A stretch of 55,462 bases of DNA from Deltaproteobacteria bacterium (GCA_020444075.1 JAHLLR010000032.1:1-55462); one strand, 5' to 3'; counted from the stretch's first letter, positions 1 through 9,101 are shown. Numbers and translations: made by a program. Notes: generated by a model not told the origin, from the letters alone.

Positions 1-74
1 TGGAGGGATCGGCCAACATCTGCAAGTGGATCATCGCCCTGGACCAGCTGGGGTATCGCAAGGCCAACCGTTAA
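1..74 (+). CDS. Acyl-CoA dehydrogenase family protein, C-terminal fragment
   Basis: Only the last 23 codons are in the window, read in the frame that ends with TAA at 72-74. The peptide begins EGSANICKWIIALDQLGYRK. Acyl-CoA dehydrogenases typically end with a YEGT-x-x-I-x-x-x-IIAR-x-LLG pattern in their last helices, and this peptide fits it (EGSANI followed by IIALDQLG). The gene lies upstream of a glutaconyl-CoA decarboxylase subunit, so a glutaryl-CoA dehydrogenase is the natural suggestion. That is inference from context, because no catalytic residue is visible in the fragment. Confidence 0.5.
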   Translation, partial: EGSANICKWIIALDQLGYRKANR

Positions 75-130
75 TCCGTTTCATCCACAAATACCATCTT
101 GCGGCCCGGCTCTGCGTTCTCACGTTATTG

Positions 131-191
131 ATATCCTCGACATAGCGATGCTACGCCTGCGGTTTCAATAACGTTGCGGCCTTGATCCGAC
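131..191 (+). repeat. Dispersed intergenic repeat, copy 1
   Basis: This intergenic stretch shares a core (GCTACGCCTGCGGTT, with TCCTC upstream and CCTTGAT downstream) with the reverse complement of 55400-55462 at the other end of the window. The two copies are diverged and differ by at least one indel. The conserved core with degenerate flanks suggests a short dispersed non-coding repeat family. The full length of the unit cannot be fixed from two partial copies. Confidence 0.5.
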
Positions 192-237
192 CCCCAATCT
201 GCCACTTCTGAATAAAACGTCGAAAGGAGTTCATGCT

Positions 238-633
238 TTGAGTGACGATATCGTTGAAAAGACAAAAAAGACCGGGGCGCTTTATTTCAGCGGGATCGAA
301 GGGGAAAAACCCTTCGAATTGTGGCGGGCTTTTGATAAGGATATGGGAAAGGATCTATCCCTTTTTATAACCGGCAAGCTGTACGCCCGGGAAAAGATTC
401 CTCATCCCACACGGCAGCTGGTTGCGGTGGCAGTGCTGACCGTGCTGTCGCGGCCGGAGGAACTCAAGCTGCACATTCAGGCCGCATTGAATGTGGGCTG
501 CACACCGCAGGAGATAGCCGAGGTTGTTTTCCAGACCTTTACCTACGGCGGCATCCCCACGGTGAACACCGCGCTGAAGGTGCTCAAAGAGGTTTTGAAA
601 GAAAAAGGCCAATGGCCTATCGCTGAAAAATAG
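238..633 (+). CDS. Carboxymuconolactone decarboxylase (CMD) family protein
   Basis: A 131-residue all-helical protein of the CMD/AhpD fold. The central segment (HIQAALNVGCTPQEIAEVV, about residues 78-96) and the following QTFTYGGIPTVNTALKV match the decarboxylase branch. There is no CxxC pair, so it is not an AhpD-type peroxidase. Translation probably starts at TTG 238, since AAAGGAG at 223-229 lies 8 nt upstream and the nearby ATG at 233 meets a stop after two codons. It sits between the acyl-CoA dehydrogenase fragment and gcdA, with 32 nt to the latter, so an accessory role in the same acyl-CoA pathway is likely. The exact reaction is unknown. Confidence 0.75.
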   Translation: MSDDIVEKTKKTGALYFSGIEGEKPFELWRAFDKDMGKDLSLFITGKLYAREKIPHPTRQLVAVAVLTVLSRPEELKLHIQAALNVGCTPQEIAEVVFQTFTYGGIPTVNTALKVLKEVLKEKGQWPIAEK

Positions 634-665
634 ATTAACTTTTTAACCGATTCGGGAGTGAAACC

Positions 666-2399
666 ATGAGACCGTATTTTGAGAAAATGCCGGTTTTCGG
701 CCGAGAGATGAATGCCGGACAGATCAAGAGCGCCGAAGAGAATGTCAAACAGATCAGGGAAGTAGAGGCTCAGCTGAAAAAGGAAGCGGAGAAAGTTAAA
801 CAGGCCGGCTTTTCGGAAGAAAAAATCAATGCCCGCGGGCAGATGACGGTGTGGCAGCGGCTGAACTATCTGGTTGACCCCGGTACCTGGTGCCCCCTGC
901 ACACCCTTTTCAACCCGGAGGACAATGAAGAGGGTACCACCAACGTTGTGGACGGTCTCGGTAAAATTTCCGGAAAATGGGCCGTGATCATCGGCTTTGA
1001 CAACAAGGTGCTTGCCGGTGCCTGGCTGCCCGGACAATCCGAAAATATTCTAAAGGTGACCAATCTTTCCAAACGCTTGAACATTCCCTTGGTCTGGCTG
1101 GTCCACTGCAGCGGGGTGAAGTTGACGGAGCAGGAAAAATTCTATGCAGGTCGCCGCGGTGGCGGCACCCCTTTTTTCCGGCACGCCGAACTGAACCAGG
1201 CGGGCATTCCTATCCTGGCCGCCATATACGGAACCAACCCGGCCGGTGGCGGATACCAGGGCATCAGCCCGACGGTCCTGTTCGCCCACAAGGACTGCAA
1301 TATTGCCGTGGGCGGCGGCGGCATCCTCAGCGGCATGTCCCCCAAGGGTTTTTTCGACGAAGAGGGGGCCGAGGCACTGATCAACTCAGCCAAGCAGTAT
1401 AAGGCCAAACCGCCGGGGTCCGTGGACGTCCACTACGACGGCACAGGTTTTTTCCGGTATGTCTACGATGAAGAGACCCAGGTGCTCGACGGCCTAAAGG
1501 ATTTCATGAAAGACATCCCGGCCTACAACCCCAAGTTTTTCCGAGTGGCTGAACCCAAAGCACCCCTTTTCCCGGTCGACGACATCTACAGCCTGGTTCC
1601 TTTCAACCAGAAGCAGATTTACGACTTCGACCAGGTGCTGGCCCGCATCGTCGATGGCAGTGAACATATGGAGTTTAAACCCGGCTATGGTCCTGAGATT
1701 TACACTGGTCTGGTTAAAATCGACGGATATCTGATGGGGATCATTGGCAACCGCCAGGGATGGCTGGGAGATGGCTACCCTGAATACGCCGATTACCCAG
1801 GAATTGGCGGTAAACTCTACCGCCAGGGGTTGATCAAAATGAATGAGTTTGTCACCCTGTGCGGCCGCGACCGGGTGCCCATCATCTGGTTCCAGGACAC
1901 CTCCGGCATCGACGTGGGTGACATTGCCGAAAAGGCCGAATTGCTCGGACTGGGACAGTCGCTGATCTACTCGATTCAGTCCACCGACGTTCCCCAACTT
2001 TTAGTGGTGCTGCGCAAAGGCACTGCCGCGGCCCATTATGTGATGGGCGGGCCCACGGCCAACCGGCACAACGCACTTACTTTAGGGGTGCCGACGACGG
2101 AAATCTACGTGATGCACGGGGAGACCGCCGCTGCCGCCAGCTTCTCACGACGGCTGGTCAAGGAGAAAAGCGCCGGAAAGCCCCTGCAACCGGTCATAGA
2201 TAAGATGAACCAGATGGCTCAGGAATATTACGACAATTCCCGGCCGAGCTACTGTGCCCGCAAGGGGTTTGTGGATGAGGTGATCAAAATGTCGGAAATC
2301 AGGCGTTACCTGTCTGCCTTTGCCGGTTGTGTCTACCAGAATCCGAAATCCATCTGTCCCCAGCACCAGATGCTGACACCCCGCGTGATCAAAGGGTAG
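666..2399 (+). CDS. gcdA: Glutaconyl-CoA decarboxylase alpha subunit (carboxyltransferase)
   Basis: A 577-residue carboxyltransferase, close to the length of Acidaminococcus GcdA. It transfers the carboxyl group of glutaconyl-CoA to protein-bound biotin, giving crotonyl-CoA. In the complete enzyme the membrane subunit then couples decarboxylation to sodium export. Resemblance to GcdA is near collinear: RRGGGTPFFRHAELNQ, YGTNPAGGGY and GGKLYRQGLIKMNEFVTLC are all recognisable, with two crotonase-like halves. The biotin carrier and membrane subunits are not in the window. GGGAGTGAAACC precedes the ATG. The neighbouring acyl-CoA dehydrogenase end suggests glutaryl-CoA oxidation through free glutaconyl-CoA, as described for Desulfococcus multivorans. 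Confidence 0.9.
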   Translation: MRPYFEKMPVFGREMNAGQIKSAEENVKQIREVEAQLKKEAEKVKQAGFSEEKINARGQMTVWQRLNYLVDPGTWCPLHTLFNPEDNEEGTTNVVDGLGKISGKWAVIIGFDNKVLAGAWLPGQSENILKVTNLSKRLNIPLVWLVHCSGVKLTEQEKFYAGRRGGGTPFFRHAELNQAGIPILAAIYGTNPAGGGYQGISPTVLFAHKDCNIAVGGGGILSGMSPKGFFDEEGAEALINSAKQYKAKPPGSVDVHYDGTGFFRYVYDEETQVLDGLKDFMKDIPAYNPKFFRVAEPKAPLFPVDDIYSLVPFNQKQIYDFDQVLARIVDGSEHMEFKPGYGPEIYTGLVKIDGYLMGIIGNRQGWLGDGYPEYADYPGIGGKLYRQGLIKMNEFVTLCGRDRVPIIWFQDTSGIDVGDIAEKAELLGLGQSLIYSIQSTDVPQLLVVLRKGTAAAHYVMGGPTANRHNALTLGVPTTEIYVMHGETAAAASFSRRLVKEKSAGKPLQPVIDKMNQMAQEYYDNSRPSYCARKGFVDEVIKMSEIRRYLSAFAGCVYQNPKSICPQHQMLTPRVIKG

Positions 2400-2408
2400 C
2401 GGGCATTC

Positions 2409-2455
2409 AATAACCAAGCGGACGCGAGCATCTTTGCCGCGTCCGTTTGGTTATT
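2409..2455 (+). terminator. Long hairpin terminator after gcdA
   Basis: The arms 2409-2426 and 2438-2455 pair over 18 positions with one G-T wobble around an 11-nt loop. The hairpin starts 10 nt after the gcdA stop and lies before the convergent sigma-54 regulator. The T-rich 3' arm ends in TTATT without a long U-run. It may act on both strands. Confidence 0.7.
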
Positions 2456-2515
2456 GGTGCGTGGCTATCCTGCCTCGAACCCCATGATATCCCTGAAGCA
2501 TTTTCAAACGACACT

Positions 2516-4006
2516 TCATCCGTCGTCCGTTGCAAAGAGGCGGTTGCCCTCCCCGATGTGCTTTTTCGCTGTTCGCCTGTCCAGACCGGTGATGCGTGCC
2601 ACCGCTTCAATGGTCTTATGCTGCCGGTGAAGCATGAAGCAATAACCGCCGACAAGGGCCTTGGCATCGAGGGACTGCGCTTCAATACCCTTCTGCAACT
2701 CGGAAATCACACCCGATGGTGAACCTGGCGCTAACGGTTCGTATGCCCGTTTCAGCAGAATTCGTCGCACGCACTGTTCCAATTCCCGCACATTTCCCGG
2801 CCATGCATAGGTGATTCCCGGGGTATGGCAGATCTGCCCTTTGACCAGCGCCACCAGTTCAGCCGACGGCGTGCCGACGATGCGTTCGACGACAACCTGG
2901 AGCAGCTCTTCCAATTCGTTGGGGTTTTCATGAATCCGTTGGGCCAGGGGCGGAACCACGATCAGATCCGAGCACAGTCGGTAGAAAAAATCCTTTCTCA
3001 TGGCCCGGCCGTCAATCAACCGCTCGGCCGGAAGGTTGGTGGCCGCAATGAGCCGACCCCGAAACGGCCTCGGGTGGTGGTCTCCCACCCGATTGAAAAT
3101 GCGCTCCTGGATCACCTGGAGCAGTTTGATCTGCACGGGTTCGCCGACTTCCCCGATTTCGTCCAGAAAAATGGCGCCAAATGGGCTGCATCGGTCGAAG
3201 ACGCCTGCGTAATCCTCCACCGCTCCGGTGAAGGCGCCCTTGCGGTGACCGAACAGTTCCGATTCGATGAGTGTCTCTGGATATTGTGACAGATTGAGGG
3301 CAATGAAAGAACGGGCAAAGCTTTCCTCGAAGCGTCCTTTTTTTTCATCAAAGGGGATATAGCCTGACCGGCCGATAGCCATGGCGGCGGTGCCTTTGCC
3401 ACTGCCCGTTTCGCCGAGGAGCATGGTGGAAAAATCTTCCATGCGGTTCCACAGGTAGCGGTGGTAAAGATCCATGTCGTGGGTGAATACGTTGTTCCAC
3501 AGACTTTCCCGGAGCCGGCGCATGCTGTCGCTGCGCCCCTTTAGGTTCTTGTCGATGAAAAAAAAGGCTCGCCGGAGTTGATAGCACATGGCCAGATAAC
3601 GGTGGGCCATCTTCCGGTCAATCCCCCAGCCGGTCAACAGGTCGATGGCCGCCTCGGCAAAGGGAACCGGCAGGGACCGCTCTCCGGCCTGCAACTGATC
3701 CAGTATGAGCCGGTCGAACCGGTCGGTAAAGCGGTGAAACAGGTCGAACAGGAAAGAACTGATCAATAATTCCCTGTCTTTATTGCCGTAGCGGCTTATG
3801 GTTCCCCGGCCTTCGTTCTCGAGCCTGTCGATATGGCGGCGGACTTGTGCAATCGTTTCGTCGAACCCCTGTTCATCGGTTGTTTCTGGAAAAAGCCCGG
3901 CAATTTCAAGATCCACGCGGTTGCGCTGATCACTGAACGGATTGGCGTAAACCGCCTGATGAACCAGAGAAAAGAATTGGCGTTCCGATGACGTAAGCTG
4001 TTCCAT
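2516..4006 (-). CDS. Sigma-54-dependent transcriptional activator
   Basis: A bacterial enhancer-binding protein of about 496 residues. The AAA+ module carries Walker A (GETGSGKG, near residue 198), the sigma-54 contact loop ELFGHRKGAFTGA and Walker B (GAIFLDEIGE). A short Fis-like helix-turn-helix lies at the C-terminus (IEAVARITGLDRRTAKKHIG). The roughly 190 N-terminal residues are not a receiver, GAF or PAS domain that I recognise, so the signal is unknown. The frame extends upstream to a TTG at 4081, but ATG 4004-4006 gives the more ordinary N-terminus. Neither start has a strong ribosome site. It is divergent from the LplT-PlsC fusion, a possible target. Confidence 0.85.
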   Translation of the reverse strand: MEQLTSSERQFFSLVHQAVYANPFSDQRNRVDLEIAGLFPETTDEQGFDETIAQVRRHIDRLENEGRGTISRYGNKDRELLISSFLFDLFHRFTDRFDRLILDQLQAGERSLPVPFAEAAIDLLTGWGIDRKMAHRYLAMCYQLRRAFFFIDKNLKGRSDSMRRLRESLWNNVFTHDMDLYHRYLWNRMEDFSTMLLGETGSGKGTAAMAIGRSGYIPFDEKKGRFEESFARSFIALNLSQYPETLIESELFGHRKGAFTGAVEDYAGVFDRCSPFGAIFLDEIGEVGEPVQIKLLQVIQERIFNRVGDHHPRPFRGRLIAATNLPAERLIDGRAMRKDFFYRLCSDLIVVPPLAQRIHENPNELEELLQVVVERIVGTPSAELVALVKGQICHTPGITYAWPGNVRELEQCVRRILLKRAYEPLAPGSPSGVISELQKGIEAQSLDAKALVGGYCFMLHRQHKTIEAVARITGLDRRTAKKHIGEGNRLFATDDG

Positions 4007-4110
4007 TGGCAATTCCGGGACCTTCAAATGGGGTGGTGATTGTAGAAGCTTATATTCAAATTTTGCATAACATATAAACAAAAATTGAACAATAATTTGC
4101 TGGCGAAATA

Positions 4111-4126
4111 ACCATTTAAAAATGGT
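4111..4126. promoter_or_regulatory. Palindrome in the divergent promoter region
   Basis: ACCATTT-AA-AAATGGT, a perfect 7-bp inverted repeat with a 2-nt centre, lies between the divergent sigma-54 activator and the LplT-PlsC gene. It is a candidate operator. A TTGACA at 4240-4245 is nearer the downstream gene, but no well-spaced -10 follows it. Confidence 0.35.
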
Positions 4127-4292
4127 GGACCTGTCAAAAAACCCCTGTGATTACATAGAATAAACTAAATGCTACGATTACGGCATGGAATTTGATTCAT
4201 GAGGAATAAACGGACCAAACGGTTTTTTTCTCAATTCCATTGACATACTTTGACCGATAATCTGTCCAATAATCAATGTAAGGAAACGCGAG

Positions 4293-6260
4293 ATGGAAAA
4301 ACGAAAAAAGAGACTGGGTCATCATCCTCAACAAATGCCGTCCGATATGATGCAATCAACTGCCACGCCTGTCCCTGAGCATGAAAGCGGGTTGCTGCGG
4401 TTGCTGTCCACACGGCGGTTTGCACCCTTTTTCTGGACCCAGTTTTTCGGGGCCTTTAACGATAATGTGTTTAAAAATGCATTAATGCTGATGATTGCAT
4501 TCCAGGCGGGCCAGCGCCTGTCGATGGCATCAGACGTGGTCATCAACCTGGCTGCCGGGCTGTTTATCCTTCCCTTTTTTCTTTTTTCGGCCACAGCCGG
4601 TCAGATTGCCGACAAGATGGAAAAGTCGCTGCTGATCCGCCGGATCAAGATCATGGAGATCGCCATCATGGCCTTCGCGGGATGTGCTTTCTGGACTGGC
4701 AGCCTGGTGGCCCTGCTGGGGCTTTTGTTTCTCATGGGCGCCCAGTCCGCTTTTTTTGGCCCGGTTAAATACAGCATCATGCCTGAGCACCTGAAACCGG
4801 AGGAAATTGTAGGCGGCAACGCCCTGGTGGAAATGGGGACATTCATTTCCATCCTGTTGGGAACCCTTTGCGGCGGGGTGCTGATTCAGATGAAAGATGG
4901 TTCGGCGGTCACCGGGGTGGTACTGGTGGGCGTAGCCCTGGCGGGATGGCTGGCCAGTCGGATGATTCCGGCCACCACAATCCATGTGCCCCATCTGACC
5001 GTGCGCTGGAACCTGTTTCGCGAGACCCTGAGAACCATCGGCTATGCCCGCCGTGAACGTCCCGTTTTTCTGTCCATCCTGGGGATATCCTGGTTCTGGC
5101 TGCTGGGGGCCGCCTACCTGACCCAGCTTCCCAATTTTACCAGAACCGTGCTCGCCGGCGGTGAAAGTGTGGTAACCCTGCTGCTGACCCTGTTTTCCAT
5201 TGGTGTCGGGGTGGGGTCTTTGTTATGCGAGCGCCTGTCGGACAAAAAAGTGGAACTGGGATTGGTGCCTCTGGGATCAATCGGACTGAGCCTGTTCGGC
5301 ATCGATTTGTTCTGGGCCTGCCGGTTTCCCGGATCTGAGGACCTTTTGTCGTTGACCCAGTTTCTTGTCGTATCGGGCAGCATCCGGCTCATGATTGACT
5401 TCGTGATGATCGGTGTTTTCGGCGGGCTCTATATCGTACCCCTGTTCGCTATGGTCCAGATGCGAACCCGGCCGGAGGAGCGGGCCCGGGTGATCGCCGC
5501 CAACAATATCATCAACGCCCTGTTCATGGTGCTTTCTTCATTGGCCGGCGCGGTTATTATCGGCGTTGCCGGTGTTTCCATCCCGGTTTTTTTCCTGCTG
5601 CTTGCCCTGGCCAATGTTGCCGTGGCCGTCTACATTTACTCCCTGGTGCCCGAGTTTGCCATGCGTTTTCTGGTGTGGATGATCACCCACACCATGTACC
5701 GCTTCCATCACCGGGATCTGGACCGAATCCCTGATAAGGGCCCTGCCGTGCTGGTGTGCAACCATGTCAGCTACATGGATGCACTGCTGATCATCGGCGC
5801 CTGCCGTCGGCCGGTGCGCTTCGTGATTTATGAACCCATTTACCGGATTTTTTTGCTGAACTTTATCTTCCGGGCGGCCCGGGCCATTCCCATCGCCTCC
5901 CAACGCACCAACCCGGCGGGGTTGAAGGTCGCCTTCGACGAGATTTCCAAAGCCCTGGAGGCCGGAGAGGTGGTCTGCATCTTCCCCGAAGGGCAGTTGA
6001 CCCAGGACGGCCATGTGGCTGGTTTCAAGCCCGGTATAGAGCGGATTATAAGGAGGAATCCCGTTCCGGTGGTGCCGATGGCATTGAAAGGGCTCTGGGG
6101 AAGCTTTTTCAGCCACAAGAACGGCCATGCCATGACCCGGCTGCCCCAGCGCTTCTGGTCCCGTGTCGAACTGGTTGCCGGCCCCCCGGTCGCACCGGCA
6201 TATGTGGCGGCGGATGACCTGCGGGAAAAGGTCATGGCGCTGCGGCAGGATAAACGTTAA
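4293..6260 (+). CDS. LplT-like MFS lysophospholipid transporter fused to PlsC acyltransferase
   Basis: A 655-residue fusion. Residues about 35-430 form an MFS transporter with many hydrophobic segments, including the start FFWTQFFGAFNDNVFKNALM typical of LplT. Residues about 440-655 are a PlsC-type glycerophospholipid acyltransferase with the catalytic box NHVSYMD and the later FPEGQLT. The family flips lysophospholipids inward and re-acylates them. In many bacteria a third acyl-ACP synthetase domain follows (Aas), and it is missing here, so the acyl donor must be made elsewhere. AAGGAAAC precedes the ATG. The next gene follows after 3 nt. Confidence 0.88.
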   Translation: MEKRKKRLGHHPQQMPSDMMQSTATPVPEHESGLLRLLSTRRFAPFFWTQFFGAFNDNVFKNALMLMIAFQAGQRLSMASDVVINLAAGLFILPFFLFSATAGQIADKMEKSLLIRRIKIMEIAIMAFAGCAFWTGSLVALLGLLFLMGAQSAFFGPVKYSIMPEHLKPEEIVGGNALVEMGTFISILLGTLCGGVLIQMKDGSAVTGVVLVGVALAGWLASRMIPATTIHVPHLTVRWNLFRETLRTIGYARRERPVFLSILGISWFWLLGAAYLTQLPNFTRTVLAGGESVVTLLLTLFSIGVGVGSLLCERLSDKKVELGLVPLGSIGLSLFGIDLFWACRFPGSEDLLSLTQFLVVSGSIRLMIDFVMIGVFGGLYIVPLFAMVQMRTRPEERARVIAANNIINALFMVLSSLAGAVIIGVAGVSIPVFFLLLALANVAVAVYIYSLVPEFAMRFLVWMITHTMYRFHHRDLDRIPDKGPAVLVCNHVSYMDALLIIGACRRPVRFVIYEPIYRIFLLNFIFRAARAIPIASQRTNPAGLKVAFDEISKALEAGEVVCIFPEGQLTQDGHVAGFKPGIERIIRRNPVPVVPMALKGLWGSFFSHKNGHAMTRLPQRFWSRVELVAGPPVAPAYVAADDLREKVMALRQDKR

Positions 6261-6263
6261 CCC

Positions 6264-7235
6264 ATGAGGACGTTTGAAATGGTTACCCGGATCCTGTTAT
6301 TTCTGATTTCATTGGGGCTTTTGTCGGGATGTGCCCAGACGGCTAATCGTTACAACAGTTCTGCAGTAGATTACCTCTATCCCGATAGGAACCCGGTTGT
6401 TGAAACGGCTGAGATTTCGCATCTTCAACTTCCGATCAAAGTGGGTGTTGCCTTCGCGCCCTCCAATCAAGGCATGGCCGACCGACGGTCCGGCGGATGG
6501 ATCACCGGATACATTTCCGGAGAAACCGATCGCCAAGAGGTGCTGACTGAAAGTGACAAGATAAAACTGTTGGAAAAGGTCAGCCGGCGTTTTGAGGCAC
6601 TCGAATTCGTTCATGCCATCGAAATTATCCCTTCTGCCTATCTCGTGCCGCGGGGAAGCTTTCCCAACCTGGATCAAATTCGCACCATGTTCGGCATTGA
6701 TGTCATCGCCCTGGTTTCTTACGATCAGGCGCAATTCACCGACGAAGGCTTCGCTTCCATCACCTATTGGACCCTCGTCAGGGCATACGTCATACCCGGC
6801 GAGAAGAACGCGACGCACACCATGGTCGACGCCGCTGTATACGATATCAAGAGTCGGGTCCGGCTGTTCCGGGCGCCGGGTGTCAGCTATGTAAAAAGCA
6901 CGGCGACACCCGTCAACCTGTACACCCGTGACGCACTGTGGGTTGACTGGAATGGCCAGGGATTTGTTGTCATGCCGTTGAGTCATGTTGCGGGATGCCT
7001 GTCAGCGCCCTTGTGCCTTCTGGTTCAATCGATTGCTGCAAGTGATCTCAAAAAGGCCTTTTGGCCCATTCTGTGCGTTGGATCTCCGTTAACCGTGAAG
7101 CCAAGATATAATTTTAAGACCGCCGGTAGATCCGACAGCATTAAAAGAGCGACTAAGGCTTCTGTCTCCTGGATGACTTTATCTGGTCATCGTCCGATGA
7201 ACGGACCGATTCAAAGATCCCGGAGCGTGAATTGA
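6264..7235 (+). CDS. Rhombotarget-type lipoprotein with abnormal C-terminus
   Basis: A 323-residue lipoprotein with signal peptide and lipobox (LLSGC, about residues 18-22). Residues about 30-217 resemble the rhombotarget lipoprotein family: SSAVDYLYPD near the N-terminus, LPIKVGVAFAPS, IIPSAYL and FGIDVIALVSYDQAQ, then STATPVNL. After about residue 217 (nt 6915) the family pattern stops. The last third is basic, low in helix signal and encoded by more AT-rich DNA. No single alternative frame gives a clean continuation, so a frameshift followed by decay, or a sequencing indel, is possible. The expected rhombosortase is not adjacent. The stop overlaps the next start. Confidence 0.6.
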   Translation: MRTFEMVTRILLFLISLGLLSGCAQTANRYNSSAVDYLYPDRNPVVETAEISHLQLPIKVGVAFAPSNQGMADRRSGGWITGYISGETDRQEVLTESDKIKLLEKVSRRFEALEFVHAIEIIPSAYLVPRGSFPNLDQIRTMFGIDVIALVSYDQAQFTDEGFASITYWTLVRAYVIPGEKNATHTMVDAAVYDIKSRVRLFRAPGVSYVKSTATPVNLYTRDALWVDWNGQGFVVMPLSHVAGCLSAPLCLLVQSIAASDLKKAFWPILCVGSPLTVKPRYNFKTAGRSDSIKRATKASVSWMTLSGHRPMNGPIQRSRSVN

Positions 7236-7987
7236 TGGAAAGATGTTTCGTTATCCTATCGGCCCTGATAACCGTGGCCATGTTAATGAATGAGCCGGTT
7301 GTGGCTGATGCCATGGAAGGGAAAAGGAAAGATATGGAGGCTTGTGTCATCCTCCTTCACGGCATGGGGCGCACACACCGGTCCATGGCAACGATGGCCG
7401 CACATCTGGCGGATAAGGGCTATCGGGTGGTCAACCTGGATTATCCGTCCACCCAGGCCAGCATCGAAACGCTGAGCCAGGGTGTCGTCGCTGAAACGGT
7501 CCGGCACTGCCGACTGGAACACCCGTCGGTGCCCATACATTTCGTCACGCATTCATTGGGCGGGATTCTGGTCCGGCAATACCTGCAAGCGCATCGCCTG
7601 CCGCCGGGAAGCCGGGTGGTGATGCTCAGTCCTCCCAACCAAGGCAGCGAAATCGCCGATCTGCTGAAGGATAATTTCCTATATCGCTGGATCATGGGGC
7701 CGGCGGGCCAGCAGTTGGGAACGACGGCCGCTTCCGTTCCCAATCGCCTGGGGCCGGTAGATGTGCCGGTGGGGATCATCGCTGGAGACAGCACGCTGGA
7801 ACCCTGGTTTTCCTCCCGGGTACCGGGGCCGGACGACGGCAAGGTTTCCGTCCAACGCGCCCGTTTGGCGGAGATGTCTGATTTTTTAGTGGTTCATAAG
7901 AGCCACGGCTTTATCATGAACGATCCGGAGGTGATTGCCCAGACGGCCCATTTTCTCGAACACGGCCGATTCAAGAGGGGAGAGTAG
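7235..7987 (+). CDS. Secreted alpha/beta hydrolase (lipase/esterase-like)
   Basis: About 250 residues with an N-terminal hydrophobic signal (VILSALITVAMLMNEPVVA) followed by an alpha/beta hydrolase. The oxyanion region is VILLHGMG, the nucleophile elbow THSLGG (Ser about 107), and the final histidine lies in HKSHGFIMND. The substrate is unknown. A lipid or ester is plausible given the preceding acyltransferase and lipoprotein. ATG 7235 overlaps the upstream TGA (TTGATG), pointing to translational coupling; a TTG directly before it is an alternative start. Confidence 0.8.
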   Translation: MERCFVILSALITVAMLMNEPVVADAMEGKRKDMEACVILLHGMGRTHRSMATMAAHLADKGYRVVNLDYPSTQASIETLSQGVVAETVRHCRLEHPSVPIHFVTHSLGGILVRQYLQAHRLPPGSRVVMLSPPNQGSEIADLLKDNFLYRWIMGPAGQQLGTTAASVPNRLGPVDVPVGIIAGDSTLEPWFSSRVPGPDDGKVSVQRARLAEMSDFLVVHKSHGFIMNDPEVIAQTAHFLEHGRFKRGE

Positions 7988-8045
7988 TGCGATTCATCAG
8001 TTATTCAGGTTAATGGTTTTATTGAGTTCCTTGAGTTGAGAGAAA

Positions 8046-9080
8046 TTATTCCCAGTCCATAATCACTTTACCCGACTGGCCGGAGCGCATGACGTCGAAA
8101 GCCTGACGGAAGTCGTCCACACCGAACCGGTGGGTGATCACCGGCGATATATCCAAGTGACTCTGGAGCATACTGGTCATTTTATACCAGGTTTCGAACA
8201 TTTCGCGGCCGTATATACCTTTGATCTTAAGTCCCTTGAGGATGATCTGCGTCAAGTCTAAAGACACCTCGCCGGCAGGGATGCCGAGGATGGCGATTTG
8301 TCCGCCATAATTCATGGCCATGAGCATGTCCCGAAAGGCCTGTACGTTGCCGGACATCTCCAGACCTACATCAAACCCCTCCTTCATGCCCAATTGCTTT
8401 ATCGTGTCGGCAATGGTCGTTCGGGTCACATTGATGGCCGCCGTAGCTCCCATGAGGCCGGCAATCTTCAGCCGATAGTCATTGACGTCGGTGATCACGA
8501 TATGTCGGGCTCCCACATGCCTGGCTATAGCCACGGCCATGATGCCGATGGGGCCGGCACCGGTGATCAGTACATCTTCGCCTACCAGATCGAAGGAGAG
8601 GGCGGTGTGGGCGGCATTGCCGAACGGGTCCATGATGGCGGCGATATCGTCGTCGATGGAGTCCGGTACTTTAAAGACATTGGATGCCGGTACGCTGATG
8701 TACTCGCCGAAACATCCGGGCCGGTTGACCCCCACGCCGATGGTGTTGCGGCACAGGTGGCGCTTGCCGGCCCGGCAGTTGCGGCAGTGACCGCAGGTGA
8801 CATGCCCTTCGGCCGACACCCGGTCCCCCTCTTTCAGTCCCCTGACTTCGCTGCCGATCTCGGTAAGGACGCCCACAAATTCATGCCCGATGGTCATAGG
8901 GATGGGGATGGTTTTTTGGGACCAGGAATCCCAGTTGTAAATATGAATGTCCGTTCCGCAGATGGCGGTCTTGAGCACTTTGATCAGTACGTCGTTGTGG
9001 CTGATACTCGGAAAAGGCACCTGGTCCATCCAGATGCCGGTTTCGGGTTTCAGCTTGACAATGGCCTTCATGGTTTCCAT
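8046..9080 (-). CDS. tdh: L-threonine 3-dehydrogenase
   Basis: A zinc-dependent medium-chain dehydrogenase of 344 residues that oxidises L-threonine to 2-amino-3-ketobutyrate with NAD+. It is nearly collinear with E. coli Tdh: [15 protein letters not shown] carries the catalytic zinc cysteine, GHEFVG follows, a structural zinc site has four cysteines ([15 protein letters not shown]), and the Rossmann motif is GAGPIG. AGGAAGG lies upstream of the ATG. kbl is upstream on the same strand with a 21-nt gap, so product transfer to Kbl is expected. Confidence 0.95.
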   Translation of the reverse strand: METMKAIVKLKPETGIWMDQVPFPSISHNDVLIKVLKTAICGTDIHIYNWDSWSQKTIPIPMTIGHEFVGVLTEIGSEVRGLKEGDRVSAEGHVTCGHCRNCRAGKRHLCRNTIGVGVNRPGCFGEYISVPASNVFKVPDSIDDDIAAIMDPFGNAAHTALSFDLVGEDVLITGAGPIGIMAVAIARHVGARHIVITDVNDYRLKIAGLMGATAAINVTRTTIADTIKQLGMKEGFDVGLEMSGNVQAFRDMLMAMNYGGQIAILGIPAGEVSLDLTQIILKGLKIKGIYGREMFETWYKMTSMLQSHLDISPVITHRFGVDDFRQAFDVMRSGQSGKVIMDWE

Positions 9081-9101
9081 GCGATTACCTGCCTTCCTCT
9101 C

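Noticed and set aside
233-241. ATG at 233 as start of the CMD gene
   Set aside because: It is in another frame and reaches TGA after two codons; TTG 238 with the correct spacing is the better start.
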